Positions 33,913 to 42,604 of a DNA stretch of 52,728 nt are shown here, piece by piece. The position numbers were made by a program, and so were the translations under genes. The stretch covers positions 1 through 52,728 of the forward strand of contig JAUNSR010000023.1 in assembly GCA_030539115.1 (NCBI GenBank). The letters run 5' to 3'. The notes under the pieces are model-generated. The model was not told where the DNA came from. It worked only from the letters and a program-made list of their open reading frames with translations, and made no database searches. How positions within the stretch are numbered: position 1 is the stretch's first letter; each line of letters starts with the position of its first letter. Origin of the DNA: Bacteroidales bacterium. GTDB taxonomy: Bacteria; Bacteroidota; Bacteroidia; Bacteroidales; JAUNSR01.

Positions 33913-35343
33913 ATGAAAAAATATATTTTATGTCTGGCATTAATTGGAGGTGTCTTATCTTCTTGCTCTGACTTTCTAACAGAAGAGCCTCCTTTGTCAC
34001 AAAGCAATGAATTAACATTATCAACATTTGAGGGCCTAAACTCTGCAGCAGCCGGTATGTATTCACCTCTGCAAAGTGAAAATTGGTATGGCGCTGAGAT
34101 GTCTCTTGCTCCTGATTTAAGAGGCGGTATTGCTAAAAGAGCAACAAATCAAAGCTATGATACTGGTCGTATGATAACTTCTTATCAATGGCAATATTCT
34201 GAAGATAATGCATCTCCATTATGGAACTATGCATATTTTGTTATATCACAGGCAAATAATGTGTTAAATAATCTTGAGGGAAAGGAAAGTTCTGAGGTAT
34301 CGGCAATAGATATAAATAATTTAAAAGCTGAATGTCTTTTCGTTCGTGCATTAAGTTATTTTGATTTGGTTAGAGTTTATGCACAGCCTTATACTTATGC
34401 GCCAGCTTCATTAGGAGTCCCTGTTGTTTTGGAAACAAAGATATCTTCTCCTAAAAGAGATAATGTTGAGACTGTTTATAACCAAATTGTTACAGATTTG
34501 ACTGATGCAGAGTCTTTAATGTCTGAAGATTATCAAAGATCAGGTATTTCTGATCCAACCGGCGCTGCAAGTAAAGCAGCAATACAAGCATTGTTGGCAA
34601 GAGCTTACTTATATATGGGCAATTATCAAAAGGCTGCAGAATCAGCAACAAAGGTTATAAATAATAAGAATTATTCTTTATATACCGCTGATAATTATAA
34701 ATCTCAATGGACAAAGCAAACTGCTGAAAAAGGTGGTGAAGTCATATTCCAAGTTAATGGTTCAATGAAAAATGGTTATTATCCAGCTTTTGAGGGAGTA
34801 ACATATCTTACTTCTTCTAAAGGATATGGAGATGTTATAGCTTCTGCTGATTTGTTGGATTTATATGAAGATGGCGACGTAAGAGCAAAAATATTTGTTT
34901 CTACAGATGATGCTCCGGATCATTTTTGGACATTAAAATATGCTGGATATGATGGTACTACAGCACATTTGGAAAATAACATTGTCGTTTTAAGACTATC
35001 TGAAATGTATTTAATAAGAAGTGAAGCAATCCTTAATGGGGCAAATGTTTCTGGGGTTACAGCGGCTGATGATTTGAATATGATTACATCTCATAGAGGT
35101 GCTTCTTATGTTTCACCTTCAATGACCAGCATATTGATTGAAAGAAGAAAAGAGCTTGCCTTTGAAGGTCATGCATCATTTGACTATGCACGTACAAAAA
35201 CTTCATTGATAAGAACCGATTATAATGGTGTTTCAACTAATAAAGATATTTCTTTCCCAAGCTATAAATGGGCTTTACCTATTCCAAAGAGAGAGATGCA
35301 GGCAAACCCGAATATGGAACAAAATGAAGGATATAAGAAATAG
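33913..35343 (+). CDS. SusD/RagB family surface nutrient-binding lipoprotein
   Basis: The 476-residue lipoprotein (signal ending LSSC, Cys17) has SusD features: TPR-like helices such as AIQALLARAYLYMGNYQKAAESA and the C-terminal RLSEMYLIRSEAILNG and RRKELAFEGHASFDYAR blocks. It sits on the cell surface as the lid of the SusC barrel and captures oligomers. At 476 residues it is on the short side, closer to RagB (peptide-binding) than to SusD (starch-binding, 551), but length alone does not settle substrate. It overlaps no neighbour and is 22 bases from both. Confidence 0.96.
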   Translation: MKKYILCLALIGGVLSSCSDFLTEEPPLSQSNELTLSTFEGLNSAAAGMYSPLQSENWYGAEMSLAPDLRGGIAKRATNQSYDTGRMITSYQWQYSEDNASPLWNYAYFVISQANNVLNNLEGKESSEVSAIDINNLKAECLFVRALSYFDLVRVYAQPYTYAPASLGVPVVLETKISSPKRDNVETVYNQIVTDLTDAESLMSEDYQRSGISDPTGAASKAAIQALLARAYLYMGNYQKAAESATKVINNKNYSLYTADNYKSQWTKQTAEKGGEVIFQVNGSMKNGYYPAFEGVTYLTSSKGYGDVIASADLLDLYEDGDVRAKIFVSTDDAPDHFWTLKYAGYDGTTAHLENNIVVLRLSEMYLIRSEAILNGANVSGVTAADDLNMITSHRGASYVSPSMTSILIERRKELAFEGHASFDYARTKTSLIRTDYNGVSTNKDISFPSYKWALPIPKREMQANPNMEQNEGYKK

Positions 35344-35365
35344 CTAAATAAATATTTATCGATAT

Positions 35366-36256
35366 ATGAAAATATTAAAATATATATCAGCAATGTCAGC
35401 ATGTGTGCTGCTTGCCTCTTCGTGCAGTATGAATGATCCTGCTAACTTTGATGACAAAGATGCCTTTGTATCTTTCAATAGTAAAAATTTTAGTATAGCC
35501 GAAGAAAGTGATAAAGTCTTAGAGATACCTGTATTGTTAACATCTTTATCAGGTATATCTTCTACAGTAGATTTCGAAATTACTCCTGTGGAAAGTGCAC
35601 CTGCAGTTGAGGGGAAAAATTTTAAAATATTAAATTCATCGAACACTTTGAGCTTTACAAAAGAGGCTCCAACTCAATTTATCAGAATCGAATCTATTGA
35701 TAATGATACTTTTGATGGAGATGTTCAGTTTTTAATTACTTTAAAGAATTCTGGAGTTAATATTGGGGAAGCTTCTACTGCTACGGTTAAAGTTACAGAT
35801 AATGAACACCCATTAATGTTTATCCTTAATACATATCATACATCAGCAGCTTCTTATTTTTCTAACAGAGGTTCTTTTGAATGGGATATAAGAATTGAAA
35901 AGGATGCTACTGATAATTCAAAGGTATGGATTGCTAATCTTGAACCATATTTTGCTACAAACGGATTAGTTGCTCCGGATTATAACTATTTCTATGGTTT
36001 TGTCAGCGAAGATAAAACTGAAATAAGGATTCCTGTAGGACAGGCAATTGGATATAAAGATGGCGATAATGATGTTGTTCTTGCCGGATTTACCGGATCG
36101 GATCCAGATGATTCAGAAGAATTGGAAATTGGAGGCAATATTATAATCTCTATCCATGATGATGGTAATAGACTTGTAATAGAAAGCGCTTATGGAGTTG
36201 CTTCTGATGGTTGGTGGAATTTGATGTTTGGTAATCAAACCTTAACAAAAAAATAA
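35366..36256 (+). CDS. Calx-beta-like surface lipoprotein
   Basis: This 296-residue lipoprotein (signal ending LLASSC) has a Calx-beta-like beta domain at about 30-150 (DFEITPVES, FTKEAPTQFIRIESIDNDTFDG and ATVKVTDNEHP) and a second beta domain at about 155-290. Such lipoproteins occur after SusD in many Bacteroidetes loci and are thought to bind ligand at the surface, as SusE/SusF do for starch. It is the third gene of the operon. No catalytic residues are visible. Confidence 0.75.
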   Translation: MKILKYISAMSACVLLASSCSMNDPANFDDKDAFVSFNSKNFSIAEESDKVLEIPVLLTSLSGISSTVDFEITPVESAPAVEGKNFKILNSSNTLSFTKEAPTQFIRIESIDNDTFDGDVQFLITLKNSGVNIGEASTATVKVTDNEHPLMFILNTYHTSAASYFSNRGSFEWDIRIEKDATDNSKVWIANLEPYFATNGLVAPDYNYFYGFVSEDKTEIRIPVGQAIGYKDGDNDVVLAGFTGSDPDDSEELEIGGNIIISIHDDGNRLVIESAYGVASDGWWNLMFGNQTLTKK

Positions 36257-36329
36257 TTGTGATTATATAATGGAATATCTTCAATTAAATTTTAAGAGAT
36301 TCCTAAAAACACTTTTTAAAATTATTCAC

Positions 36330-37916
36330 ATGAAAAAAATTATTTATACGTTATTTGCAGTTGCTCTATTAATATTCAGTTCCTGTGCTGATATGGAAAA
36401 TTTTAATTCCATTGATCAAGGTACTGCTCCAACTGTAAGTCTTGAGATATCAAACATCTCAGATTCTACTTTCTCATTTGTTATAAATCCAGGGACTGAT
36501 GCTAAATATTATTCTTATTTAGTGGAGGAAGCGAACGAACCATCTTCTTTAGATGCCATTTCATTATTGGGAGGCAAATATAGCGATGTCCTTAATAATG
36601 TAATACTTAAAGATACTCTTTCAACATTTACTTCAAATATGAGAGGTGTTGACGGTAAACCATTGGCTAAACCAAACACTACTTATCAAATTTATGCTGT
36701 GGCTTGTAATGAAAAAGGGGTGATAGGTGATATTGCAATTAAAGCAGTAACATGCACAGATGGATCAATGCCAACTATAGAAGATTGGACTAAGTCATCG
36801 AAAAATACTTCTATTGATGTTGAATATTCAGAAAGTTTAGTAAGAGGAGATGGCAAGGTTAGTTTAAAATATTTTGCGGCATTATCAGGAAAGTTCTCTG
36901 ATGATTTTATTTTGTCGGATAATGATTTCACTATAGAAGATAATATTATTAAGATTGTTCTTCCTGATTCCTTACCAGGTGCATATGCTTTTGTCTCTTG
37001 GGAAGAGGGCGCATTTACAGATTTGTATGGAAATAAATGTAGTGCTTTAAATAGCGGATTAAATTCACAAGGGCAAGCAAGAGGTATTTATACAATGATT
37101 CCAAATGTTGAATTCGGTATAGCTGATTCTTGTTTTGTAGCTCCTGTTAAAAAAAGATTCAATGATTGGAAAAATTTTCAAGCAATTGTTAAATTAGGAA
37201 CTGATCTTTATTTAGATGAAGACGAGTTGTCAAAAGGTGATATTCAAGTTGTTTATACAAATAAAACTAAGTTTACATCTTATAATCTTGATCCTTCTCT
37301 TTGGAGTGTTAAAGACAGTTCTATAATAATATCTTTGCCTATAGAGCCTGAATTCGACGACGTTATAAGTATAAATATTAATGAGGGTATATTATTTGAC
37401 CAATATGGCAATACAAATACCGCTTATACAATGTCTGAAGGAAAATGGGTTTATGAAGAAGTGTTTGAAACAATAGGTAAGTTTACAACAGAATATGTAT
37501 CATTATATGATGATGAAATATATGATTATGGTGTAATTACAATTATTAAATCATCTTCACCAGTTAAAGAAAATCAAGTATTTATTGATGATTTCTTAAT
37601 AAACGGTTCTAGGATTGAAGCGTACCTGGATGAGACTGCTAAAACATTAACTATTTATCCTATATTGCCTATCTGTGATTATGATGGTAATACATATTAT
37701 ATATATGGAGAAGACCCATATGTGTTTAATATAAAAGAGGATGGATCTATGGTTTGTCTTTCAACTTTTACAGTTGTTTATGGCACAGTAGGTGGTCCTA
37801 TAACAAATTATCTTGATGAATGTGATCATTTTACATTCTTGCCTGTGTCTGAGGTGCCAAGTGAAAGTAAAAAAGTGAAACACGTTTTTCCCTTAAAAAA
37901 AGGTAAGGCTTTTTAG
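36330..37916 (+). CDS. Multi-domain Ig-like surface lipoprotein
   Basis: The 528-residue lipoprotein has a signal ending IFSSC, a fibronectin-III-like domain (about 30-145: TPNTTYQIYAVACNEKG-like pattern) and two or three Big_5/SbsA-like beta domains (for example SKGDIQVVYTNKTKF, ending in INEGILFDQYGN). It is the last gene of the SusCD operon and would be surface exposed, possibly binding the substrate. The ATG at 36330 is chosen because it starts a normal lipoprotein signal; an ATG at 36270 adds 20 residues that do not fit. A strong terminator follows. Confidence 0.75.
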   Translation: MKKIIYTLFAVALLIFSSCADMENFNSIDQGTAPTVSLEISNISDSTFSFVINPGTDAKYYSYLVEEANEPSSLDAISLLGGKYSDVLNNVILKDTLSTFTSNMRGVDGKPLAKPNTTYQIYAVACNEKGVIGDIAIKAVTCTDGSMPTIEDWTKSSKNTSIDVEYSESLVRGDGKVSLKYFAALSGKFSDDFILSDNDFTIEDNIIKIVLPDSLPGAYAFVSWEEGAFTDLYGNKCSALNSGLNSQGQARGIYTMIPNVEFGIADSCFVAPVKKRFNDWKNFQAIVKLGTDLYLDEDELSKGDIQVVYTNKTKFTSYNLDPSLWSVKDSSIIISLPIEPEFDDVISININEGILFDQYGNTNTAYTMSEGKWVYEEVFETIGKFTTEYVSLYDDEIYDYGVITIIKSSSPVKENQVFIDDFLINGSRIEAYLDETAKTLTIYPILPICDYDGNTYYIYGEDPYVFNIKEDGSMVCLSTFTVVYGTVGGPITNYLDECDHFTFLPVSEVPSESKKVKHVFPLKKGKAF

Positions 37917-37933
37917 TTATATAGTTAGTTAAT

Positions 37934-37972
37934 AAAAAAAGGTATTGCCAAACCAATGGTAATACCTTTTTT
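37934..37972 (+). terminator. Terminator of the susC operon
   Basis: AAAAGGTATTGCCA pairs with TGGTAATACCTTTT (one G-T pair) around a six-base loop, followed by T. It lies 18 bases after the last lipoprotein gene. Confidence 0.9.
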
Positions 37973-38022
37973 CATTTGTATATAATTTATTTTTATCACT
38001 AAGGAACAAATGCGCCATTTAT

Positions 38023-38040
38023 ATACCTATTGTTAGGTAT
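38023..38040. promoter_or_regulatory. Palindrome upstream of the C10 peptidase gene
   Basis: ATACCTA-TTGT-TAGGTAT is a perfect 7-bp inverted repeat about 155 bases before the peptidase start. It has the size of an operator; nothing else in this gap suggests a binding partner. Confidence 0.35.
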
Positions 38041-38196
38041 CTCAACTTTGAGTGAGTTATGGCGATTTCATCTATATGTTAGAGCTTAATTAAATAAAAT
38101 AGCATTATATTAACCCTTCTGACGTTTATACTTGTTTACTATTCAACATATTATTATTTTTATAAAAAATTATTATACCTTAAATATTCAATATTT

Positions 38197-39852
38197 ATGA
38201 TAAGAGTTTTAACTATTTTGTTATTCCTATCTGTATCCTTTATATCCTTTGCAAAGGATATAACAAAACAGGAGGCCACAGATTATGCAAAAAAATTCTT
38301 AAGGGAAAAGAATTTCGAATCTTTTTCCAATATAAAAAGTGTAGAGCCTGTAGAAAAAAATAATATAATACTTTATTATATTGTAAATTTCAATCCTCAA
38401 GGATGGGTATTAATTACTGCAGACGATTCTGCAAATCCTGTCATAGGCTATTCTTTTGAAGGTAAGTACGTATCTGAGGATCTTCCATATAATATGAATT
38501 GTTGGATGGAAATCTATATAAATGAACTGCAAGAGATAAAACGATCAAAAAATAGGATAAAAAACAAACTTTGGGATTCTCCGGATATTGATACAAAAGC
38601 ATCTGATATAATTGATCCTTTGATTAAAGTAAACTGGAATCAAGGGAAACCATATAATCAATTTTTACCATTAGCTCTTGGCACAAATAAAAGACCGTAT
38701 GTCGGTTGTGTAGCAGTCGCACTTGCTCAAGCCTTATCTGTAGCTAAATATCCTGAGAAGGGGGCGGGTTTAGTCAGCTATACGCCTTCAAATCCTCAAT
38801 TTCCTACTCTTAGTTTAAATTTTGATACTATCCCTAAATATGACTGGAATGTTATAATTTCAGGTTCAGATGGAAAAGTTGCCGTTGCGCGTTTATTATA
38901 TCATTGTGGTATGATTGTAAAAATGAATTATGGAACTGAAGGTTCAGGTGCTTTTGCCAGTGATATCCCCTCAGCTCTAAGAAAATATTTTGGGTATTCT
39001 TCTTCAGTTGCTTATTATGAAAGAGGGTCTTATAAAGAAAATTGGTCCGATTTAATTTTAAGTGAATTAAAAGCTGGTCGTCCGGTAATTTACAGTGGAT
39101 ATCCTCCTGAAAATACTTCAGGCCATTGTTTTAATATAGATGGGTATAATGGTAGCTTTTATCATGTAAATTGGGGATGGGGTGGCTCAAATAATGGCTA
39201 TTTCTCTATTGATGGTTTAAAAGACGGTGATCAGGATTACACAAGAAACCAGAATGTAATTGTTGGTGTAAGAGCTCCTATACAGGGTCCGACTGGTATA
39301 TCATTATCTAATTTAACAATAGGTGCAGGTAAAGAAATTGGAACTGTTGTAGGTGAAGTTACTGTTGAAAGTGAAATTAAAAGTGATGGTTATGTTTTTG
39401 AATTAAAAGGGCCAAAAAATCTTTTTACCGGAAAATATTTGCCTTCTTCCTATGAAATTGATGAATTATCTCTTAAAACGCTAAAAGTATTTAGTTATAA
39501 TGAAGATTATCCTGAGGACAATGTAGAACCTGTCTTTATTAAAGCAATAGATAAAAAAAACAACTTGAATTTTGAAAAAGAGTTTATAATAAAAATTGTT
39601 AAGGCAACTGCAATTGATGGTAAAGAGGCTGAAAAATGGGATGTATTAGTATTGAATAACAAGTCAATTTTAATAAAAGCATTAAAAAATAGTAAATACA
39701 AAATCTATTCTATATCAGGCAGGCTTGTAAAAACAGGATTTCTTGAGCTCGGAGAAAATAATATACCTATTGATGCCGTATCTCAAGGATGTTTTATTAT
39801 ATCTATTGAGACAAATAAACTTGAAGGCGCATATAAATTTGTTATTAAATAA
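38197..39852 (+). CDS. C10 family cysteine peptidase with type IX sorting domain
   Basis: This 551-residue zymogen has a signal peptide (1-19), an inhibitory propeptide (about 20-135) and a streptopain-like C10 catalytic domain (about 140-365). Cys171 in VGCVAVALAQAL is the nucleophile and His310 in TSGHCFNIDGYNG its partner; the NWGWGG block that follows is a family hallmark. The last 70 residues (YSISGRLVKTGF to YKFVIK) look like a type A sorting domain of the type IX secretion system, so it is probably secreted or attached to the surface. Relatives are SpeB, interpain and periodontain. It lies just after the SusCD lipoproteins. Confidence 0.92.
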   Translation: MIRVLTILLFLSVSFISFAKDITKQEATDYAKKFLREKNFESFSNIKSVEPVEKNNIILYYIVNFNPQGWVLITADDSANPVIGYSFEGKYVSEDLPYNMNCWMEIYINELQEIKRSKNRIKNKLWDSPDIDTKASDIIDPLIKVNWNQGKPYNQFLPLALGTNKRPYVGCVAVALAQALSVAKYPEKGAGLVSYTPSNPQFPTLSLNFDTIPKYDWNVIISGSDGKVAVARLLYHCGMIVKMNYGTEGSGAFASDIPSALRKYFGYSSSVAYYERGSYKENWSDLILSELKAGRPVIYSGYPPENTSGHCFNIDGYNGSFYHVNWGWGGSNNGYFSIDGLKDGDQDYTRNQNVIVGVRAPIQGPTGISLSNLTIGAGKEIGTVVGEVTVESEIKSDGYVFELKGPKNLFTGKYLPSSYEIDELSLKTLKVFSYNEDYPEDNVEPVFIKAIDKKNNLNFEKEFIIKIVKATAIDGKEAEKWDVLVLNNKSILIKALKNSKYKIYSISGRLVKTGFLELGENNIPIDAVSQGCFIISIETNKLEGAYKFVIK

Positions 39853-39966
39853 TTTATTAACAGCATACAGTTAAATAGTAATAGTTTTATACTTGTGAAA
39901 GATATATTAATGACGCATTTATATGATAATGTTTAAAATTTAATTACATAGAAATACTAATTACTT

Positions 39967-40611
39967 ATGAAGAATATTATATTAACAATAATTACTGTCT
40001 TGAGTTTTCAGCTTGTGTCGGCACAAGAGGAAAGAATAAATGGTTTTTTATTTCCGACATTCAGCCAGGCAAAAATTCTATATAAGACTGGAAAGACTCA
40101 AGAAAATTCTCTCAATTATGATGCTATTTCTCAACAAATGGTGTTTGTGAAAAACGACCAGGTTTTGGCTATTGCTAATCCTATGGTTATAGATACTATT
40201 TTTATAAAGGGCAGAAAGTTTATTCCAAATAAGGATGATGCATTTTACGAAATTATTAATTACAAAAATGGTTCTGTATATATTGAACGTAAATCTGAAC
40301 TTATAAATGCAGGTAAAGAGGGTGGGTATGGTACCTTTTCTCAAACAAGTGCAACTACAAGTTTTGATTCATTTTCTTCTTCAACCGGAAGATATTCTAA
40401 ACTGACTATTAAAGAAAAAATAGAGGAGACGATAAAGGATCGTTTTTTTGTCAAGATTAATGACAATATGGTGCCGGTCGATAATTTGAAAAAAATTATT
40501 AAAGTTTTTCCTGATAAAAAAGATGCCATTAAAGATTTTGTGAAGAATAATGAGATTAATTGTAAAAATGATGATGATTTACTTTACCTATTACTTTTTT
40601 GTTTAAATTGA
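39967..40611 (+). CDS. Secreted protein of unknown function
   Basis: The 214-residue protein has a clear signal peptide (SFQLVSAQ end, about residue 19). The first part (about 20-115) is beta-rich with a pattern of short strands, then a Ser/Thr-rich linker (about 118-140) and a lysine-rich helical C-terminus (about 140-214) ending in Cys-rich CLN. I recognise no family. It lies 114 bases after the C10 peptidase on the same strand and may belong with it, for instance as a cell-wall or substrate-associated factor, but this is only context. Confidence 0.75.
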   Translation: MKNIILTIITVLSFQLVSAQEERINGFLFPTFSQAKILYKTGKTQENSLNYDAISQQMVFVKNDQVLAIANPMVIDTIFIKGRKFIPNKDDAFYEIINYKNGSVYIERKSELINAGKEGGYGTFSQTSATTSFDSFSSSTGRYSKLTIKEKIEETIKDRFFVKINDNMVPVDNLKKIIKVFPDKKDAIKDFVKNNEINCKNDDDLLYLLLFCLN

Positions 40612-40752
40612 TTTTCCGTCAGATAATATGAAGGATACTCTTATTCTCCCTCCCCTGTCATTTTTGTAAACAAATAATATTATTTATTAGATAAGTCTTA
40701 GATGTAAGGTTATTACTTTTAGTAATTATTTTAAAACTAATCTAATATACTT

Positions 40753-42399
40753 ATGAAGACATTCTTTACTGCTCTGTTTTTATGCTTAGATGTTATCTGC
40801 AGTTTTTCTTTCGCAAATAATTTTTCTTCTGAAAACAGGTCATCTTCCGTTAAAAGCAATCAAACACAATCTCCGGACATTTCTATTGTTCCAAAGCCTA
40901 AAAACTTTGTGATTGACAATTTTTTGGTAAGCATAGAAAATCCCGTTAAAGTTTTTATTGATAATTCTTTCAATTCGGTCGATCGTGATTATCTATTCTC
41001 TATTCTAAAACAATCCGGGATAAATGCTGTATCATCAAATAAAAAGGAATCTTCACTTGTCGTTTCTCAATCGGACTTAGACAACAGCGAAGGGTATATC
41101 CTTGAAGTTTTAAAACAGCAGCCACTAAAAATTAAAATTGCCGCTAAATCAAAAAATGGCGTTATTTATGCTTTTCAGACTTTAAAGCAGATTGTTTCAA
41201 ATAATAATGGCACTATTAAACTACCTGCATGTTATATTTCTGATGAGCCGGAGTTTGCATGGCGTGCCTTTATGCTTGATGAAAGTCGCCATTTTCAAGG
41301 TATGCAAACAGTCAAAAATCTTCTCGATGAGATGGCAGCTCTTAAAATGAACCTCTTTCACTGGCATCTTGTTGATGATCCGGGCTGGCGAATCGAAATT
41401 AAGAAATATCCACTTCTTACATCAAAAGGCTCAAAAAGAGATTTCTCTCATTCGGACTATTCAATTGAAAGATGGGATTCACTACATAGTGAGCCTTGGT
41501 TTTATACTCAGGAGCAAATAAAAGAGATTGTAGGGTATGCTGATAAAAGAGGTATTACAATTGTTCCCGAAATCGAAGTGCCCGGTCATGCTTCGGCATC
41601 AATTTACGCTTATCCATGGCTTGGAGCGACAAGTCGTAAAGATATGAACCCTGTTTGGGGTGACCTTTATCAAGTTGCCGACCCTAAAGTTATGCAGTTT
41701 CTTCAAGATGTAATGGATGAAGTGATAGCCTTGTTCCCTTCAAAGATTGTTCATATAGGTGGCGATGAAGCAAACTATGCTCATTGGAGAGATTCAAAAG
41801 AGGTTTTGGATTTTATGAAAGATAACAATATTCCAACATGCTCTGATATGCAGCTTTGGGCAATAAACAAAATGTCTGCCTATCTTGATTCCAAAGGATG
41901 TAAAATGATTGGCTGGAATGAAATTACAGGAGACAATATTCGCAATGAAGCTCATGTTGAAGGCAGCAAATCTCAAAGTCTAGCAAAAGGAACTCTTGTC
42001 CAATTCTGGGACGGTGAGATCACCTTGGTAAACAAAGCTATTGAACGCGGTTTTCAGGTCGTAAATTCAAATCGATTCTTTACATATCTTGACTATCCCT
42101 ATGAAGCAATACCTTTGGATAAGGCTTATTCCTTCAATCCCTATCCTGACGGTCTTTCTGATAATGACAATAAAATGATTGTTGGTTCAGGTTGTCAAAT
42201 GTGGGGAGAGTTTACGCCTAATCTACAACGTCTGTATTTTCAGATTTTCCCTCGCATTGGAGCTTATGCTGAGTGTGGATGGGCTAATCCATCCGAAAAA
42301 GACTATAATGATTTTTGCAAAAGAATGATTCCTGTAGAATCCAAATGGAAAGAAAAAGGATTTTTTGTTGGTCAGCCTTCATTCTCCAATTTGAAATAA
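40753..42399 (+). CDS. GH20 beta-N-acetylhexosaminidase, exported
   Basis: The 548-residue enzyme has a signal peptide (about 1-21), the GH20 N-terminal alpha/beta domain (about 40-165) and the catalytic TIM barrel (about 170-530). The catalytic pair Asp338-Glu339 is in HIGGDEANYAHW; the barrel also shows LFHWHLVDDPGWRIEIKKYP and IVPEIEVPGHA. It removes terminal GlcNAc or GalNAc by substrate-assisted catalysis. Together with the sulfatase and glycosidase of this region it points to mucin, chitin-like or other amino-sugar glycans. It is in its own transcript, ended by a terminator at 42532-42574. Confidence 0.96.
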   Translation: MKTFFTALFLCLDVICSFSFANNFSSENRSSSVKSNQTQSPDISIVPKPKNFVIDNFLVSIENPVKVFIDNSFNSVDRDYLFSILKQSGINAVSSNKKESSLVVSQSDLDNSEGYILEVLKQQPLKIKIAAKSKNGVIYAFQTLKQIVSNNNGTIKLPACYISDEPEFAWRAFMLDESRHFQGMQTVKNLLDEMAALKMNLFHWHLVDDPGWRIEIKKYPLLTSKGSKRDFSHSDYSIERWDSLHSEPWFYTQEQIKEIVGYADKRGITIVPEIEVPGHASASIYAYPWLGATSRKDMNPVWGDLYQVADPKVMQFLQDVMDEVIALFPSKIVHIGGDEANYAHWRDSKEVLDFMKDNNIPTCSDMQLWAINKMSAYLDSKGCKMIGWNEITGDNIRNEAHVEGSKSQSLAKGTLVQFWDGEITLVNKAIERGFQVVNSNRFFTYLDYPYEAIPLDKAYSFNPYPDGLSDNDNKMIVGSGCQMWGEFTPNLQRLYFQIFPRIGAYAECGWANPSEKDYNDFCKRMIPVESKWKEKGFFVGQPSFSNLK

Positions 42400-42531
42400 T
42401 GACTTTCTGGAGAAAATATATCTTATATAAATTCATAAAATAGATATGGATTTATTTAAAAAGTGTAATACAAAATCTCCATTTTTTATGGAATCATATT
42501 TATAGATTTCTGATTAGATAGTTTTACAAAA

Positions 42532-42574
42532 TAAAAGAGGGTGATATATTATGATATATATCATCCTCTTTTTA
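42532..42574. terminator. Bidirectional terminator between GH20 and cytochrome peroxidase genes
   Basis: AAAGAGG plus TGATATAT pairs with ATATATCA plus CCTCTTT, one base bulged, with a TATG loop and A/T runs outside. Confidence 0.85.
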
Positions 42575-42604
42575 TTCCTATCTTATTAATCTAACCTATA
42601 TTTT

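Noticed and set aside
36270..36329. N-terminal extension of the Ig-like lipoprotein
   Set aside because: The 20 extra residues do not form a signal peptide, whereas the ATG at 36330 opens a normal lipoprotein signal.
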